Assembly: GCA_031316315.1 (NCBI GenBank)
Contig: JADBEO010000018.1
Span: 22,264 to 86,263, forward strand
Direction: 5' to 3'
DNA: 64,000 nucleotides
Source of the DNA: Chelatococcus sambhunathii
GTDB lineage: Bacteria; Pseudomonadota; Alphaproteobacteria; Rhizobiales; Methylopilaceae
Below the pieces are notes generated by a model. It had not been told where the DNA came from. It searched no databases and saw nothing but the letters and a program-made list of their open reading frames with translations. Shown here one piece after another: positions 35,925 through 44,991 of the stretch (positions are counted from its first letter, which is position 1; every line of letters begins with the position of its first letter). The translations under genes and the position numbers were made by a program.

Positions 35925-38504
35925 ATGGCCAATAAAATGCTCATCGACGCCACCCACGCGGAAGAGACCCGCGTCGTGGTGGTTCGAGGATCGCGCGTCG
36001 AGGAGTTCGACTTCGAGAGCGCCAATCGCAAGCAGCTTCGCGGGAATATCTATCTCGCCAAGGTGACCCGGGTCGAACCGTCGCTGCAGGCGGCGTTCGT
36101 CGAATATGGCGGCAACCGCCACGGCTTCCTGGCCTTCTCGGAAATCCACCCGGACTACTACCAGATCCCGGTCGCCGACCGGCAGGCCCTCCTCGCGGAA
36201 GAGGAGAAGGTCCAGGCCGAGGAGGACGAGACGTCCGAAAAGCCTTCCGGCGGCCGCAGGAGGCGCGGGCGCGCCCGGCCGAAGGCCTCGCCGCAGTCGG
36301 ACGAGGCCGTGACGGAAGCGGGCGACGACGAAGAGGACGCCCCGGCCGAGGCGCCTGCCGAGGCGGCGGAGTCCGAAGCCGCGATCGCGGAGCATGTCGC
36401 CGAGCAGGAGGAGAAGGCTGAAAAGGCCGACGCCGACGATCACGGCGATGGCGACGACGATCATCCGGTCGAGTCGATCGGCGCCGGCGACGCGCTGGAG
36501 GAGCTTCCCGAGCGCAGGCCGCGCCGGCTGCGCTCCTACAAGATCCAGGAGGTGATCAAGCGCCGCCAGATCATCCTCGTCCAGGTCGTCAAGGAAGAGC
36601 GCGGCACCAAGGGCGCGGCGCTCACGACCTATCTGTCGCTCGCCGGCCGCTATTCGGTGCTGATGCCGAACACGGCGCGCGGCGGCGGCATCTCGCGCAA
36701 GATCACCAGCGCGCAGGACCGCAAGCGCCTCAAGGAGATGGTCGGGGACCTCGACGTGCCGGAGGGGATGGGCGTCATCCTGCGGACGGCGGGCGCCTCG
36801 CGCACCAAGCCCGAGATCAAGCGCGACTTCGAATACCTGATGCGTCTCTGGGAGACGGTGCGCGACCTGACGCTGAAGTCGACGGCGCCTGCCCTCGTCT
36901 ATGAGGAAGGCTCGCTGATCAAGCGGTCAATCCGCGATCTCTACAACAAGGAGATCGACGAGATTCTCGTCTCGGGCGAGGACGGCTACCGTGAGGCGAA
37001 GGACTTCATGCGGATGCTCATGCCGAGCTACGCGAAGATCGTCCAGCCCTATCGCGACAGCCAGCCGCTCTACTCGAAGATGGGCGTCGAGACGCAGCTC
37101 GACGCGATGTTCTCGAACGTCGTGACGATGAAGTCCGGCGGCTACATCGTCATCAACCAGACCGAGGCGCTGGTCGCCATCGACGTGAACTCGGGGCGTT
37201 CGACGCGCGAGCACAACATCGAGGACACCGCCCTCCGCACCAATCTGGAGGCGGCCGAGGAGGCCGCACGCCAGATGCGCCTGCGTGATCTCGCCGGCCT
37301 CATCGTCATCGACTTCATCGACATGGAGGAGTCGCGGAACAACCGCGCGGTCGAGAAGAAGCTCAAAGACTGCCTCAAGAACGACCGCGCGCGCATTCAG
37401 CTCGGCCGCATTTCGCACTTCGGCCTGATGGAGATGTCGCGCCAGCGCATCCGCACCGGCGTTCTGGAGAGCTCGAGCGAGGTCTGCCCCTATTGCAACG
37501 GCGTCGGCACCGTTCGCGCCGTCCCGTCGGTCGCGCTGCATGTGCTGCGCCTGGTCGAGGACGCGCTGCGCAAGGACGCCTCGCGCAACCTGCTGGTCAA
37601 GACGCGCGGCGAGGTCGCGCTCTATCTGCTCAACCAGAAGCGCGCCCATATCCGCGAAATCGAGACGCGCTTCGGCGTCACGCTGATGTTCGCGGCCGAG
37701 GAGCATCTGCCGTCCGGCCAGCATCTCGTGATCGAGCGGACGGAGCCTGCGACGGGCGAGGTCCGCGCCGTCACCCAGGTGCGCGTCGACAGCGTCGAGC
37801 CGGAAGAGCCGGAGGTCGAAGAGATCGCCGAGGCCGAGGAGACGGAGGCGCAGCCCGCCGCGGCCGAGACCTCGGCCGGATCCGAGGGCGAGGAGCGCGA
37901 GGGCGGCCGCCGCCGTCGTCGCCGCCGCCGCCGCCGTGGTGGTCGCGGCTCCGGCGAGAACCGCGCCGACGACAATGGCGACGACAACGACGACGAAGAC
38001 GAGAACGGCGACGTCTCGGCGCAGCCTGAGATCGCCGGCGCCGGCGAAGATCAGGTCGCGGAGATCACAGTCGCGAGCGAGGACGCGCCCGCCGAGGACG
38101 AGGCTGCGCCGAAGGCGCGGCGGCGCGGTCGCCGCGGCGGACGTCGCGGCCACGGTTCCAAGGCCGGGGAAGTCGAGTCCGGCGAGGAGACGACCGACGA
38201 AAACGTCGGGGCCGTCGCGGAGCCCGAGGCCGAGGTCGCGGCGGCGATGACCGGAACGGCGCCGCTCGCGCCCGAAGCGCCTGCTCCCGAAGCGCTGGAG
38301 CCTGCCGAGGCCGAACCCGTCGCGACGGCAGAGGTCGCGCAGGAAGCTCCGGCGGAGGAGACGACGCCGACCCACGAGGCCGCGCCGGAGCCTGAGGCCG
38401 AGGTAGTCGCGGCCGAGGAGGAGCCTGCTCCGCCGGCGCCCGTGGTCGAGGAAGATCCCAATCGCCCGCGTCGCACCGGCTGGTGGAGCCGCCGCACCGG
38501 CTGA
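35925..38504 (+). CDS. rne: Ribonuclease E
   Basis: An 859-aa endoribonuclease that starts mRNA decay and matures rRNA. It begins MANKMLIDATHAEETRVVVV, has an S1 domain interrupted by an acidic insertion (about residues 90-200), the catalytic region with VAIDVNSGRSTREHNIEDTA and VIDFIDMEESRNNR, the Zn-link CPYCNGVGTV, and a disordered Glu/Ala-rich tail with Arg-rich blocks (about 655-675 and 720-740), ending in RRTGWWSRR. The tail would hold RNA and degradosome partners. An intrinsic terminator follows. Confidence 0.96.
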   Translation: MANKMLIDATHAEETRVVVVRGSRVEEFDFESANRKQLRGNIYLAKVTRVEPSLQAAFVEYGGNRHGFLAFSEIHPDYYQIPVADRQALLAEEEKVQAEEDETSEKPSGGRRRRGRARPKASPQSDEAVTEAGDDEEDAPAEAPAEAAESEAAIAEHVAEQEEKAEKADADDHGDGDDDHPVESIGAGDALEELPERRPRRLRSYKIQEVIKRRQIILVQVVKEERGTKGAALTTYLSLAGRYSVLMPNTARGGGISRKITSAQDRKRLKEMVGDLDVPEGMGVILRTAGASRTKPEIKRDFEYLMRLWETVRDLTLKSTAPALVYEEGSLIKRSIRDLYNKEIDEILVSGEDGYREAKDFMRMLMPSYAKIVQPYRDSQPLYSKMGVETQLDAMFSNVVTMKSGGYIVINQTEALVAIDVNSGRSTREHNIEDTALRTNLEAAEEAARQMRLRDLAGLIVIDFIDMEESRNNRAVEKKLKDCLKNDRARIQLGRISHFGLMEMSRQRIRTGVLESSSEVCPYCNGVGTVRAVPSVALHVLRLVEDALRKDASRNLLVKTRGEVALYLLNQKRAHIREIETRFGVTLMFAAEEHLPSGQHLVIERTEPATGEVRAVTQVRVDSVEPEEPEVEEIAEAEETEAQPAAAETSAGSEGEEREGGRRRRRRRRRRGGRGSGENRADDNGDDNDDEDENGDVSAQPEIAGAGEDQVAEITVASEDAPAEDEAAPKARRRGRRGGRRGHGSKAGEVESGEETTDENVGAVAEPEAEVAAAMTGTAPLAPEAPAPEALEPAEAEPVATAEVAQEAPAEETTPTHEAAPEPEAEVVAAEEEPAPPAPVVEEDPNRPRRTGWWSRRTG

Positions 38505-38532
38505 GCTCCAGCCGACGCGACCAAACGCAAAA

Positions 38533-38557
38533 GGCCCGGAGCGATCCGGGCCTTTTT
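38533..38557 (+). terminator. Intrinsic terminator of rne
   Basis: GGCCCGG (38533-38539), loop AGCGAT, CCGGGCC (38546-38552) and TTTTT (38553-38557), 29 bases after the rne stop. The A-run before the stem makes it potentially bidirectional, serving secG as well. Confidence 0.9.
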
Positions 38558-38598
38558 CATGTCTGGAGTTTGCGAACCTGCGGCTCGCGGACGGCGCC

Positions 38599-39312
38599 TT
38601 ACTGGCCGCCGCTCGGAGCCGCAGGACCGGCCGTGGGAGCCGCCGGCTGGTTGCCGGCCCCCTCAGGCGCGGCGGGCTGGGCCGGGGCGTGCTTCACGCC
38701 GTCATTGCCGCCGGCCTCCTTCGGGTCGGAGACCTGCGGCGCGACCGGCTGGGCGTCCTGCGGCATCGGCGCGGTCTGGGCACCGCCCGGCTGCTGCTGG
38801 TCGGCGTCCCGGGGCGCAGTGTTGGCGTCGCCCTGCGGCGAAGGCACGGCGTCGAACTTCGGCTGATCGCCGTCGGCGGCCGGCTGCGGCGGTTGGCCGG
38901 GCTGCGCGGCAGCCTGCGGCGCGGCGCCGGAAGGCTGCGGCGGCTGGCCGGCGCCCTGCCCCTGGATCTTCTTGAGGTCGTTCAGGATGCCGCCGGAGCC
39001 GCTGCCGAGCGGCGCCTGGGGACCGCCGGGCGCCGTGGCCGGCTGCTGGCGCGCCGCGCCCGTCGGCTGCAGGCGATCGAACACCGAGCCGCCGCCATAG
39101 CCGGCCAGGATCGTCAGGGCCATGCTGGTCGCAAAGAAACCGCCAGCGAGATAGGCGGTCAGCCGCGACAGCGGGTTGGACTGTCCGCGCCCCGCCATGA
39201 AGCCGCCGCCCCCGCCGATGCCGAGCGCGCCGCCCTCGGACTTCTGGAGGAGGACGACCACCACCAGCGCGAGGACGATCATGAGATGGATGACGATCAG
39301 GACGGTCTGCAT
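38599..39312 (-). CDS. secG: Protein translocase subunit SecG with long tail
   Basis: The first 80 residues are a normal SecG: membrane helix 1 (TVLIVIHLMIVLALVVVVLL), the QKSEGGALGIGGGGGFMAG loop and a second helix (TAYLAGGFFATSMALTILAG). The rest, to residue 237, is a low-complexity Pro/Gln/Gly/Ala tail that is longer than usual and presumably cytosol- or periplasm-exposed and disordered. SecG stabilises SecYEG during export. It is upstream of tpiA in reading direction reversed, sharing strand with it (tpiA-secG). Confidence 0.93.
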   Translation of the reverse strand: MQTVLIVIHLMIVLALVVVVLLQKSEGGALGIGGGGGFMAGRGQSNPLSRLTAYLAGGFFATSMALTILAGYGGGSVFDRLQPTGAARQQPATAPGGPQAPLGSGSGGILNDLKKIQGQGAGQPPQPSGAAPQAAAQPGQPPQPAADGDQPKFDAVPSPQGDANTAPRDADQQQPGGAQTAPMPQDAQPVAPQVSDPKEAGGNDGVKHAPAQPAAPEGAGNQPAAPTAGPAAPSGGQ

Positions 39313-39424
39313 GGCGCTCGAATGAGTTCTGGCTGAAGAGCGGGCGATGGGGCACCGGGGCGGGCTCTTTACACCAGCCCAACGTCGGACGCCACCAAAT
39401 GATCCCTCAGCGCGCGGAGCGAGC

Positions 39425-40189
39425 TCAGCCCGCTGCTTTGGCGATCGCGAGGAAGTCGTCGGCCTTGAGGCTCGCTCCGCCGACCAGGGCGCCGTCGACG
39501 TTCGCGGTCGCGAGGATCTCCTTCGCGTTGTCCGGCTTCACCGAGCCGCCATAGAGGATGCGGATTGCGTCGGCGGCTTCCGCCCCGAAGCGGCCCGCGA
39601 GCTCCGACCTGATGAAGCCGTGCATCTCGGCGATCTCGGCCGCGGTCGGGGTGAGGCCGGTGCCGATCGCCCAGACCGGTTCGTAGGCCACGACGACATG
39701 CGCGGCGGCCGCGTCGTCCGGCAAGGAGCCCGCGAGCTGGCGGCTCACCACGGCCCGCGCCTCCCCGGCCTCGCGCTCGTCCTTCGTCTCGCCGACGCAG
39801 ATCACAGCGACAAGCCCGGCGCGGCGCGCCGCCTCCGCCTTGGCGCGGACGTCCGCGTCGGTCTCGCCGTGGTCCGTGCGGCGCTCGGAATGCCCGACGA
39901 TGACCGCCTGGCCGCCGGCGTCGGCGATCATCTCGGCCGAGACGTCGCCGGTGTGGGCGCCGGCGGGCTTGGCGTGGCAGTCCTGTCCGCCGACAAGGAC
40001 GCCCGCGCCCCGGGAGGCGGTCGCGAAGCTGGTCAGCAGCGTGAACGGCGGGAACACCATGAGGTCGACGTCGGCCTTCAGGCCGCCCTGGTAGGCGCCG
40101 ACCACGCGAACGAACTCCGGCGCGGAGGCCGCGAGACCGTTCATCTTCCAATTGCCCGCGATCAGCTTCCTGCGCGCGTCCTTCGCCAT
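39425..40189 (-). CDS. tpiA: Triosephosphate isomerase
   Basis: A 254-aa TIM barrel: IAGNWKMNG at residues about 10-18, catalytic His in VIVGHSERR, Glu in [13 protein letters not shown], and the phosphate-binding [11 protein letters not shown]. It interconverts dihydroxyacetone phosphate and glyceraldehyde-3-phosphate. ATG at 40189 (MAKDARRKL) chosen because the upstream frame is non-coding. It is followed by secG, a common alphaproteobacterial pair. Confidence 0.96.
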   Translation of the reverse strand: MAKDARRKLIAGNWKMNGLAASAPEFVRVVGAYQGGLKADVDLMVFPPFTLLTSFATASRGAGVLVGGQDCHAKPAGAHTGDVSAEMIADAGGQAVIVGHSERRTDHGETDADVRAKAEAARRAGLVAVICVGETKDEREAGEARAVVSRQLAGSLPDDAAAAHVVVAYEPVWAIGTGLTPTAAEIAEMHGFIRSELAGRFGAEAADAIRILYGGSVKPDNAKEILATANVDGALVGGASLKADDFLAIAKAAG

Positions 40190-40397
40190 CTCGGCCGTCT
40201 CCTGAACCGCCCGGCTTCGTGGCGTCCGGGCCGCCGCGGGGCCTATCAGATGCGGCGCGGCTTGGAAATCCGACGCGCGACGCTTGCAAATTGCTCCCGC
40301 TCTTGCGATTTGCGCGGGCCGTCGTCGCTTCACTATGGTCGCGCCCTTTGCGCGCGCCGGCGAGGCGCCGCGTGATTGAAAGGTCCTGGTCGGTTCG

Positions 40398-42296
40398 ATG
40401 CTTCAGACGCTTCGTAAAGGCGCCGCCGGCTGGGTGGCGAAGGTGTTCTTCGCGCTGCTCGTGCTCAGCTTCGCCATCTGGGGCATCGAGGACGTGTTCC
40501 GCCGCATCGGCGGGGACAGCTCGAACGTGGCCGAGATCGGTGACCGGAAGATCAGCGTCGAGGACTTCCGCGCGGCCTACACGAACGAGCTGCGCCGCAT
40601 CTCGAATCAGGCGAAGCGCGTCATCACGCCCGAGCAGGCGCGCGCGGCCGGACTTGGCGACAAGGTGCTCGGGGACCTCGTCAACGAGGCCGCGATGGAC
40701 GCCAAGGTCGCGCAGCTCGGCCTGACGCTGTCGGACGAAGAGGTCGTCAAGGAGGTGCAGGACGACGACATGTTCGCCGGCGCCGACGGCTCGTTCGACC
40801 GGCGGACCTTCAACGAGATCCTGCGCCAGAACAATCTTACCGAGAACCAGTATCTCGGCCTGCAGCGCTCGTTCTCCGCCCGCAAGCAGCTGACCGACGC
40901 GCTGATGGCCAATCTCGCCGCGCCGGAGACTTTTCGGCAGGCGATCCACGCCTTCAACACCGACAGCCGCTCGATCACCTATCTGCAGCTGAAGGCCGAA
41001 GAGCCGAGCGCCCTCCCCGCTCCTGCCCCGGACGCGCTGCGCAAGTACTTCGATGAGCGTAAGTCCAGTTTTGCCGCGCCGGAATACCGCAAGCTCGCGG
41101 TGCTCTCGCTCGATCCCAAGACGCTCGCGGGCTCGAAGCAGATCCCGGACGACAAGCTGAAGGCCTATTACGACGCCAATCAGCCGAAATACGCCAATCT
41201 CGAGAAGCGCTCGATCGAGCAGATCAGTTTCCCGTCCGTCGAGGAGGCCAAGGCCGCCTACGACAAGATCCAGAACGGCGCGCTGTTCGAGCAGATCATG
41301 GCGGAGCGCAAGCTCAAGCCCGACGACATCTTTCTCGGCGACCTGACCAAGGACCAGCTGTTCGACAGCAAGATCGCCGACGCCGCCTTCTCGCTTCCGC
41401 AGGGACGCGTCAGCGAGCCGGTGCAGGGAACCTACGCCACGGTCCTGCTCAGGGTCACCGGCGTGCAGCAGCAGCAGCTCAAGTCATTCGAGGAGGTCAA
41501 GGACCAGATCCGTTCGGTGATGGCCGAGGAGGAGGCGCGGCGGGAGACGCTCGCGCTCCACGACAAGATCGACGAGGCGCGTCTCGGCGGCGCGACGCTC
41601 GACGAAGTCGCCAAGGCCAACAGTCTCCAGGTCCGTCAGATCGACGCCGTCGACAGCTCCGGCCGGGGCCCGGACGGCAAGGAGATCGCCGACCTGCCGA
41701 TGTCGCGCAAGCTGCTCGACGCCGCCTTCGCGGCGGAGGTCGGCGGCCAGACCGAGACGCTGAGCGAGGGCGACGGCTATGTCTGGTACGAGGTCCGCGG
41801 CCTCACCCCGCCCCGCGAGCGCTCGTTCGACGAGGCGCGCGCCGCCGTCGAGAGCCGCTGGCGCGAGGAACAGGTCGGCGTCCGGCTCGACGCGAAGGCC
41901 GAGGCGATCCTGAAGGACCTCAGGTCCGGCAAGTCGATGGATCAGGTCGCCCAGGCCAACAAGCTCGAGGTCGAGCAGGCCGAGACGACCCGTCTCGGGG
42001 GCGCGCCGTCGATCACCGCCGTGCAGGCGAAGTCGGTGTTCCAGACGCCTGTCGAAGGTTTCGGCATGACGCCGACCGACGAGCGGGGCGGCCGGCTGGT
42101 CTTCCGCGTGACCGCGGAGACGGATCGCCCGTTCGACGCCTCCAAGCCGGACGACAGCGGCCAGGTCGAAAAGATCACGCAGAGCATGGGCAACGACGTG
42201 GTCTCGGCGCTCGTGCGTCAGCTGCGGACCGATCTCGGCGCCAAGATCGACCAGGCCAACGTCGCCAAGGTCACGGGCTCCGCGAACGCGAACTGA
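40398..42296 (+). CDS. ppiD: PpiD-like peptidylprolyl isomerase/chaperone
   Basis: A 632-aa inner-membrane periplasmic folding factor. One membrane helix (about 13-32, [17 protein letters not shown]) is followed by a SurA_N-like chaperone domain, a parvulin-type rotamase region (about 245-370) and a second SurA-like region. It assists newly exported proteins at SecYEG. It starts an apparent operon with trpE (34-base gap) and is divergent from tpiA. Confidence 0.9.
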   Translation: MLQTLRKGAAGWVAKVFFALLVLSFAIWGIEDVFRRIGGDSSNVAEIGDRKISVEDFRAAYTNELRRISNQAKRVITPEQARAAGLGDKVLGDLVNEAAMDAKVAQLGLTLSDEEVVKEVQDDDMFAGADGSFDRRTFNEILRQNNLTENQYLGLQRSFSARKQLTDALMANLAAPETFRQAIHAFNTDSRSITYLQLKAEEPSALPAPAPDALRKYFDERKSSFAAPEYRKLAVLSLDPKTLAGSKQIPDDKLKAYYDANQPKYANLEKRSIEQISFPSVEEAKAAYDKIQNGALFEQIMAERKLKPDDIFLGDLTKDQLFDSKIADAAFSLPQGRVSEPVQGTYATVLLRVTGVQQQQLKSFEEVKDQIRSVMAEEEARRETLALHDKIDEARLGGATLDEVAKANSLQVRQIDAVDSSGRGPDGKEIADLPMSRKLLDAAFAAEVGGQTETLSEGDGYVWYEVRGLTPPRERSFDEARAAVESRWREEQVGVRLDAKAEAILKDLRSGKSMDQVAQANKLEVEQAETTRLGGAPSITAVQAKSVFQTPVEGFGMTPTDERGGRLVFRVTAETDRPFDASKPDDSGQVEKITQSMGNDVVSALVRQLRTDLGAKIDQANVAKVTGSANAN

Positions 42297-42329
42297 CGTC
42301 GCGTCGGCGCGGCCCATCGAAGGTTCGAC

Positions 42330-43841
42330 ATGATCGTCACTCCAGCGCTCGAAGACTTCGCGCCGCGCTATGAGGCGGGCGCTCCGCAGCTCGTCGCGAC
42401 GACGCTCGTCGGCGACCTCGAGACGCCGGTCTCCGCCTATCTGAAGCTCGCGGAGGGGCGGCCGAACGCGTTTCTTTTCGAGTCGGTCGAGGGCGGCGCC
42501 GTCCGCGGGCGCTATTCGATCATCGGCCTCAAGCCGGACGTCCTCTGGCGGTCGCAGGGCGGCCGCGCCGAGATCAACCGGACGCCGGTCCAAGACCCGG
42601 AGGCTTATGTCGCCTGCCCCGAGCGCCCGCTCGACGCCCTGAGGGCGCTGGTCGCCGAGTCCCGCATCGACGGGGCCGAGGCCCTGCCGCCGATGGCTGC
42701 GGGGGTCTTCGGCTATCTCGGCTACGACATGGTGCGGGAGATGGAGGAGATCGGCGCGCCCAATCCGGACGTGCTGAAGGTCCCCGACGCCGTGATGATG
42801 CGTCCGACCGTCATCGTCATCTTCGACAGCGTGAAGGACGAGATCACCGTCGTGACGCCGGCGCGGCCGCAGGCCGGCATATCGGCCTCGGTGGCGCATT
42901 CGCGGGCCGTCGACCGGCTGACCGAGATCATCGACGGCCTGGACCGGCACGTCCCCAAGGAGCCGGCCGCCTCCGTCGCGGGCGGGTACGAACTGAGCTC
43001 GAACACCACGCCCGCCGAGTACGAGGCGATGGTCCTGCGCGCCAAGGAGTACATCGCCGCCGGCGACATCTTCCAGGTGGTGCTGTCGCAGCGCTTCGAG
43101 GCGCCGTTCGACCTGCCGGCGTTCGCGCTGTATCGCGCTTTGCGCCGGACGAACCCCGCCCCGTTCCTCATCCACCTCGACTTCGGCGGGTTCCAGATCG
43201 TCGGCTCGAGTCCGGAGATCCTCGTCAGGGTGCGGGACGGCAAGGTCACGATCCGGCCGATCGCCGGCACGCGGCCGCGCGGCGCGACGCCGGCGCTCGA
43301 CCGGGCGCTCGCGGAGGAGCTGCTGGCCGATCCGAAGGAACGCGCCGAGCATCTGATGCTGCTCGACCTCGGCCGCAACGACGTCGGCCGCGTCTCGGAG
43401 ATCGGCAGCGTGACGGTCACCGACCAGTTCTTCCTGGAGTACTACAGCCAGGTCATGCACATCGTCTCGAACGTCGAGGGACGACTGTCGCCCGACTATG
43501 ACGCGCTGAGCGCGCTGGTGGCCGGCTTTCCGGCCGGGACCGTCTCCGGCGCGCCCAAGGTTCGCGCCATGCAGATCATCGACGAGCTGGAGAAGGACAA
43601 GCGCGGCGTCTACGCCGGCTCGGTCGGCTATTTCGGCGCCGACGGCCAGATGGACACCTGCATCGTTCTGCGCACCGCGGTGGTCAAGGACGGTCGGATC
43701 TTCGTGCAGGCCGGGGCCGGCGTCGTCGCAGATTCTAATCCCGCATCCGAACAGGCCGAGTGCGTCAACAAGGCCAAGGCGCTGTTCCGCGCCGCCGAGG
43801 AGGCCCGCCGCTTCGCGAGCGCGGCCCGGCGCGGCCAGTAG
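42330..43841 (+). CDS. trpE: Anthranilate synthase component I
   Basis: A 503-aa chorismate-using enzyme, first step of tryptophan synthesis. Landmarks include the LLES-like feedback region (LFESVEGGAVRGRYSIIG), PIAGTRPRGATPALD, LLDLGRNDVGRVSEIGSV, MHIVSNVEGRLSPDYDA, FPAGTVSGAPKVRAMQII and the final QAGAGVVADSNPASE. Glutamine amidotransferase TrpG is not visible in the window. No leader peptide or attenuator is evident in the short gap before it. Confidence 0.95.
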   Translation: MIVTPALEDFAPRYEAGAPQLVATTLVGDLETPVSAYLKLAEGRPNAFLFESVEGGAVRGRYSIIGLKPDVLWRSQGGRAEINRTPVQDPEAYVACPERPLDALRALVAESRIDGAEALPPMAAGVFGYLGYDMVREMEEIGAPNPDVLKVPDAVMMRPTVIVIFDSVKDEITVVTPARPQAGISASVAHSRAVDRLTEIIDGLDRHVPKEPAASVAGGYELSSNTTPAEYEAMVLRAKEYIAAGDIFQVVLSQRFEAPFDLPAFALYRALRRTNPAPFLIHLDFGGFQIVGSSPEILVRVRDGKVTIRPIAGTRPRGATPALDRALAEELLADPKERAEHLMLLDLGRNDVGRVSEIGSVTVTDQFFLEYYSQVMHIVSNVEGRLSPDYDALSALVAGFPAGTVSGAPKVRAMQIIDELEKDKRGVYAGSVGYFGADGQMDTCIVLRTAVVKDGRIFVQAGAGVVADSNPASEQAECVNKAKALFRAAEEARRFASAARRGQ

Positions 43842-43846
43842 GAACG

Positions 43847-43872
43847 AAAACGGGCGCTCCGAAGAGCGCCCG
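43847..43872 (-). terminator. Intrinsic terminator of the glycine-zipper lipoprotein gene
   Basis: A 9-bp stem (CGGGCGCTC, 43851-43859, with GAGCGCCCG, 43864-43872) and CGAA tetraloop. On the minus strand it is followed by TTTT (43850-43847), so it terminates the lipoprotein gene; on the plus strand it may also slow trpE transcripts. Confidence 0.8.
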
Positions 43873-43901
43873 CATCAAGCTTATTTGATTTTCGCGAACC
43901 G

Positions 43902-44195
43902 TTAGTCGCACGGGACGCGGATGCGCTCGCCGTAGCGGTTCTCTTCAAAGCACTTGGCGCGGCGGTAGCGACGCGGCCCGCGCGACTCCGAACCGATGAT
44001 CGCGCCGGTGCCGGCGCCGATCGCGCCGCCGACGAGCGCGCCGGTGGCGGAGCCTGTGGCGAGGCCGCCGATCGCGGCGCCCGCGCCCGTGCCGATGAGC
44101 GCGCCGCTCAGGGTGCGCTCGTTACGTGTCTCGCCGCATGCCGCGAGGCCAAGCGCCAGCGCGGATATGGCGGCGAGGGATGCGACTTTCTTCAT
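43902..44195 (-). CDS. Glycine-zipper lipoprotein
   Basis: A 97-aa lipoprotein with signal peptide MKKVASLAAISALALGL and lipobox LAAC, then a glycine-zipper region (GALIGTGAGAAIGGLATG, GALVGGAIGAGTGAIIGSES) and a C-terminal RAKCFEENRYGERIRVPCD with two cysteines that may form a disulfide. It resembles the SmpA/Rick_17kDa/Pcp-like outer-membrane lipoproteins. The precise role is unknown. The ATG at 44195 gives a proper signal peptide; upstream frame is rejected. Confidence 0.85.
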   Translation of the reverse strand: MKKVASLAAISALALGLAACGETRNERTLSGALIGTGAGAAIGGLATGSATGALVGGAIGAGTGAIIGSESRGPRRYRRAKCFEENRYGERIRVPCD

Positions 44196-44315
44196 GACTT
44201 GAACTGCTCCAGTTGACCGTCGACCCCCAAGGCCGCGCAGCAACCCCCGTCCGGAGTTTTGCGACTCAGTCGTAAACCAGCTGTTAACGCTGAGATTTCG
44301 GCTCCCGATGCTATT

Positions 44316-44987
44316 TCATGCAGGGATTGGGTCCATTTGGCGGCGCTGGCGGAGCAGCAATGAGACCAGCAGATAGAGTACGACGGCGTTGAGCAGGTGC
44401 CACACGAAGTGGCACCCGATCGGGAACAGCTCGCAGATCCGGCCGTCGATCGTGCGGAATGCGAGCGAGATCGCGAACAGGCCTGCGACCGCGGCCAGCT
44501 TGCCGCCGGTCCGGCTGTTCTCTCCTCCGGCGAGGCCGAGCCAGAGCGCGAGGCCGACCAACCCGGCGAGGCCGCCGAGATAGCCGCCGAGGCTGAGCAG
44601 CGGCTGGGGCGCGTCGAACAGGCGCGGGACGATCCCGACGGCCGCGACGAAGGCGATCATGGCGGCGCCGGCCGCGAAGATCCTGAGCCCCGCGAGCCTG
44701 TGCATCGCGACGAAGAAATAGGCGGCGATGAAGATCTGGATGGGCAGGACGTCGGCGACCATCGCCGCCCGCGTCGCGACGGTGTGGAACAGGAAGCTTC
44801 CGATCCCGATCACGAACACCAGCGCGGCGAGCGCGCGGGAGGCGACGTCGCCGCGGGCGCGGGCGAACAGGACGGCGCCGGCGATGAGGAAGCCGACATT
44901 GCTGACGGCGTTGAACGGCTCCGCCCAGAACGACGGGTCGCCGCCGCGTTCGCAATAGACCCCGAGAACGGGCGCGCTCCAATCCAT
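44316..44987 (-). CDS. Ceramidase-like integral membrane protein
   Basis: A 223-aa seven-helix membrane protein of the CREST/alkaline-ceramidase kind (pfam05875). Family signatures are DWSAPVLGVYCERGGDPSFW at the N-terminus, FNAVSNVGFLIAG, SFLFHTVATRAAMVADVLPI with its His and Asp metal ligands, and CHFVWHLLNAVVLYLL with two further histidines. It may be a metal-dependent amide hydrolase for lipids; the substrate in bacteria is not established. It follows the EAL gene with four bases between. Confidence 0.85.
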   Translation of the reverse strand: MDWSAPVLGVYCERGGDPSFWAEPFNAVSNVGFLIAGAVLFARARGDVASRALAALVFVIGIGSFLFHTVATRAAMVADVLPIQIFIAAYFFVAMHRLAGLRIFAAGAAMIAFVAAVGIVPRLFDAPQPLLSLGGYLGGLAGLVGLALWLGLAGGENSRTGGKLAAVAGLFAISLAFRTIDGRICELFPIGCHFVWHLLNAVVLYLLVSLLLRQRRQMDPIPA

Positions 44988-44991
44988 GGCG

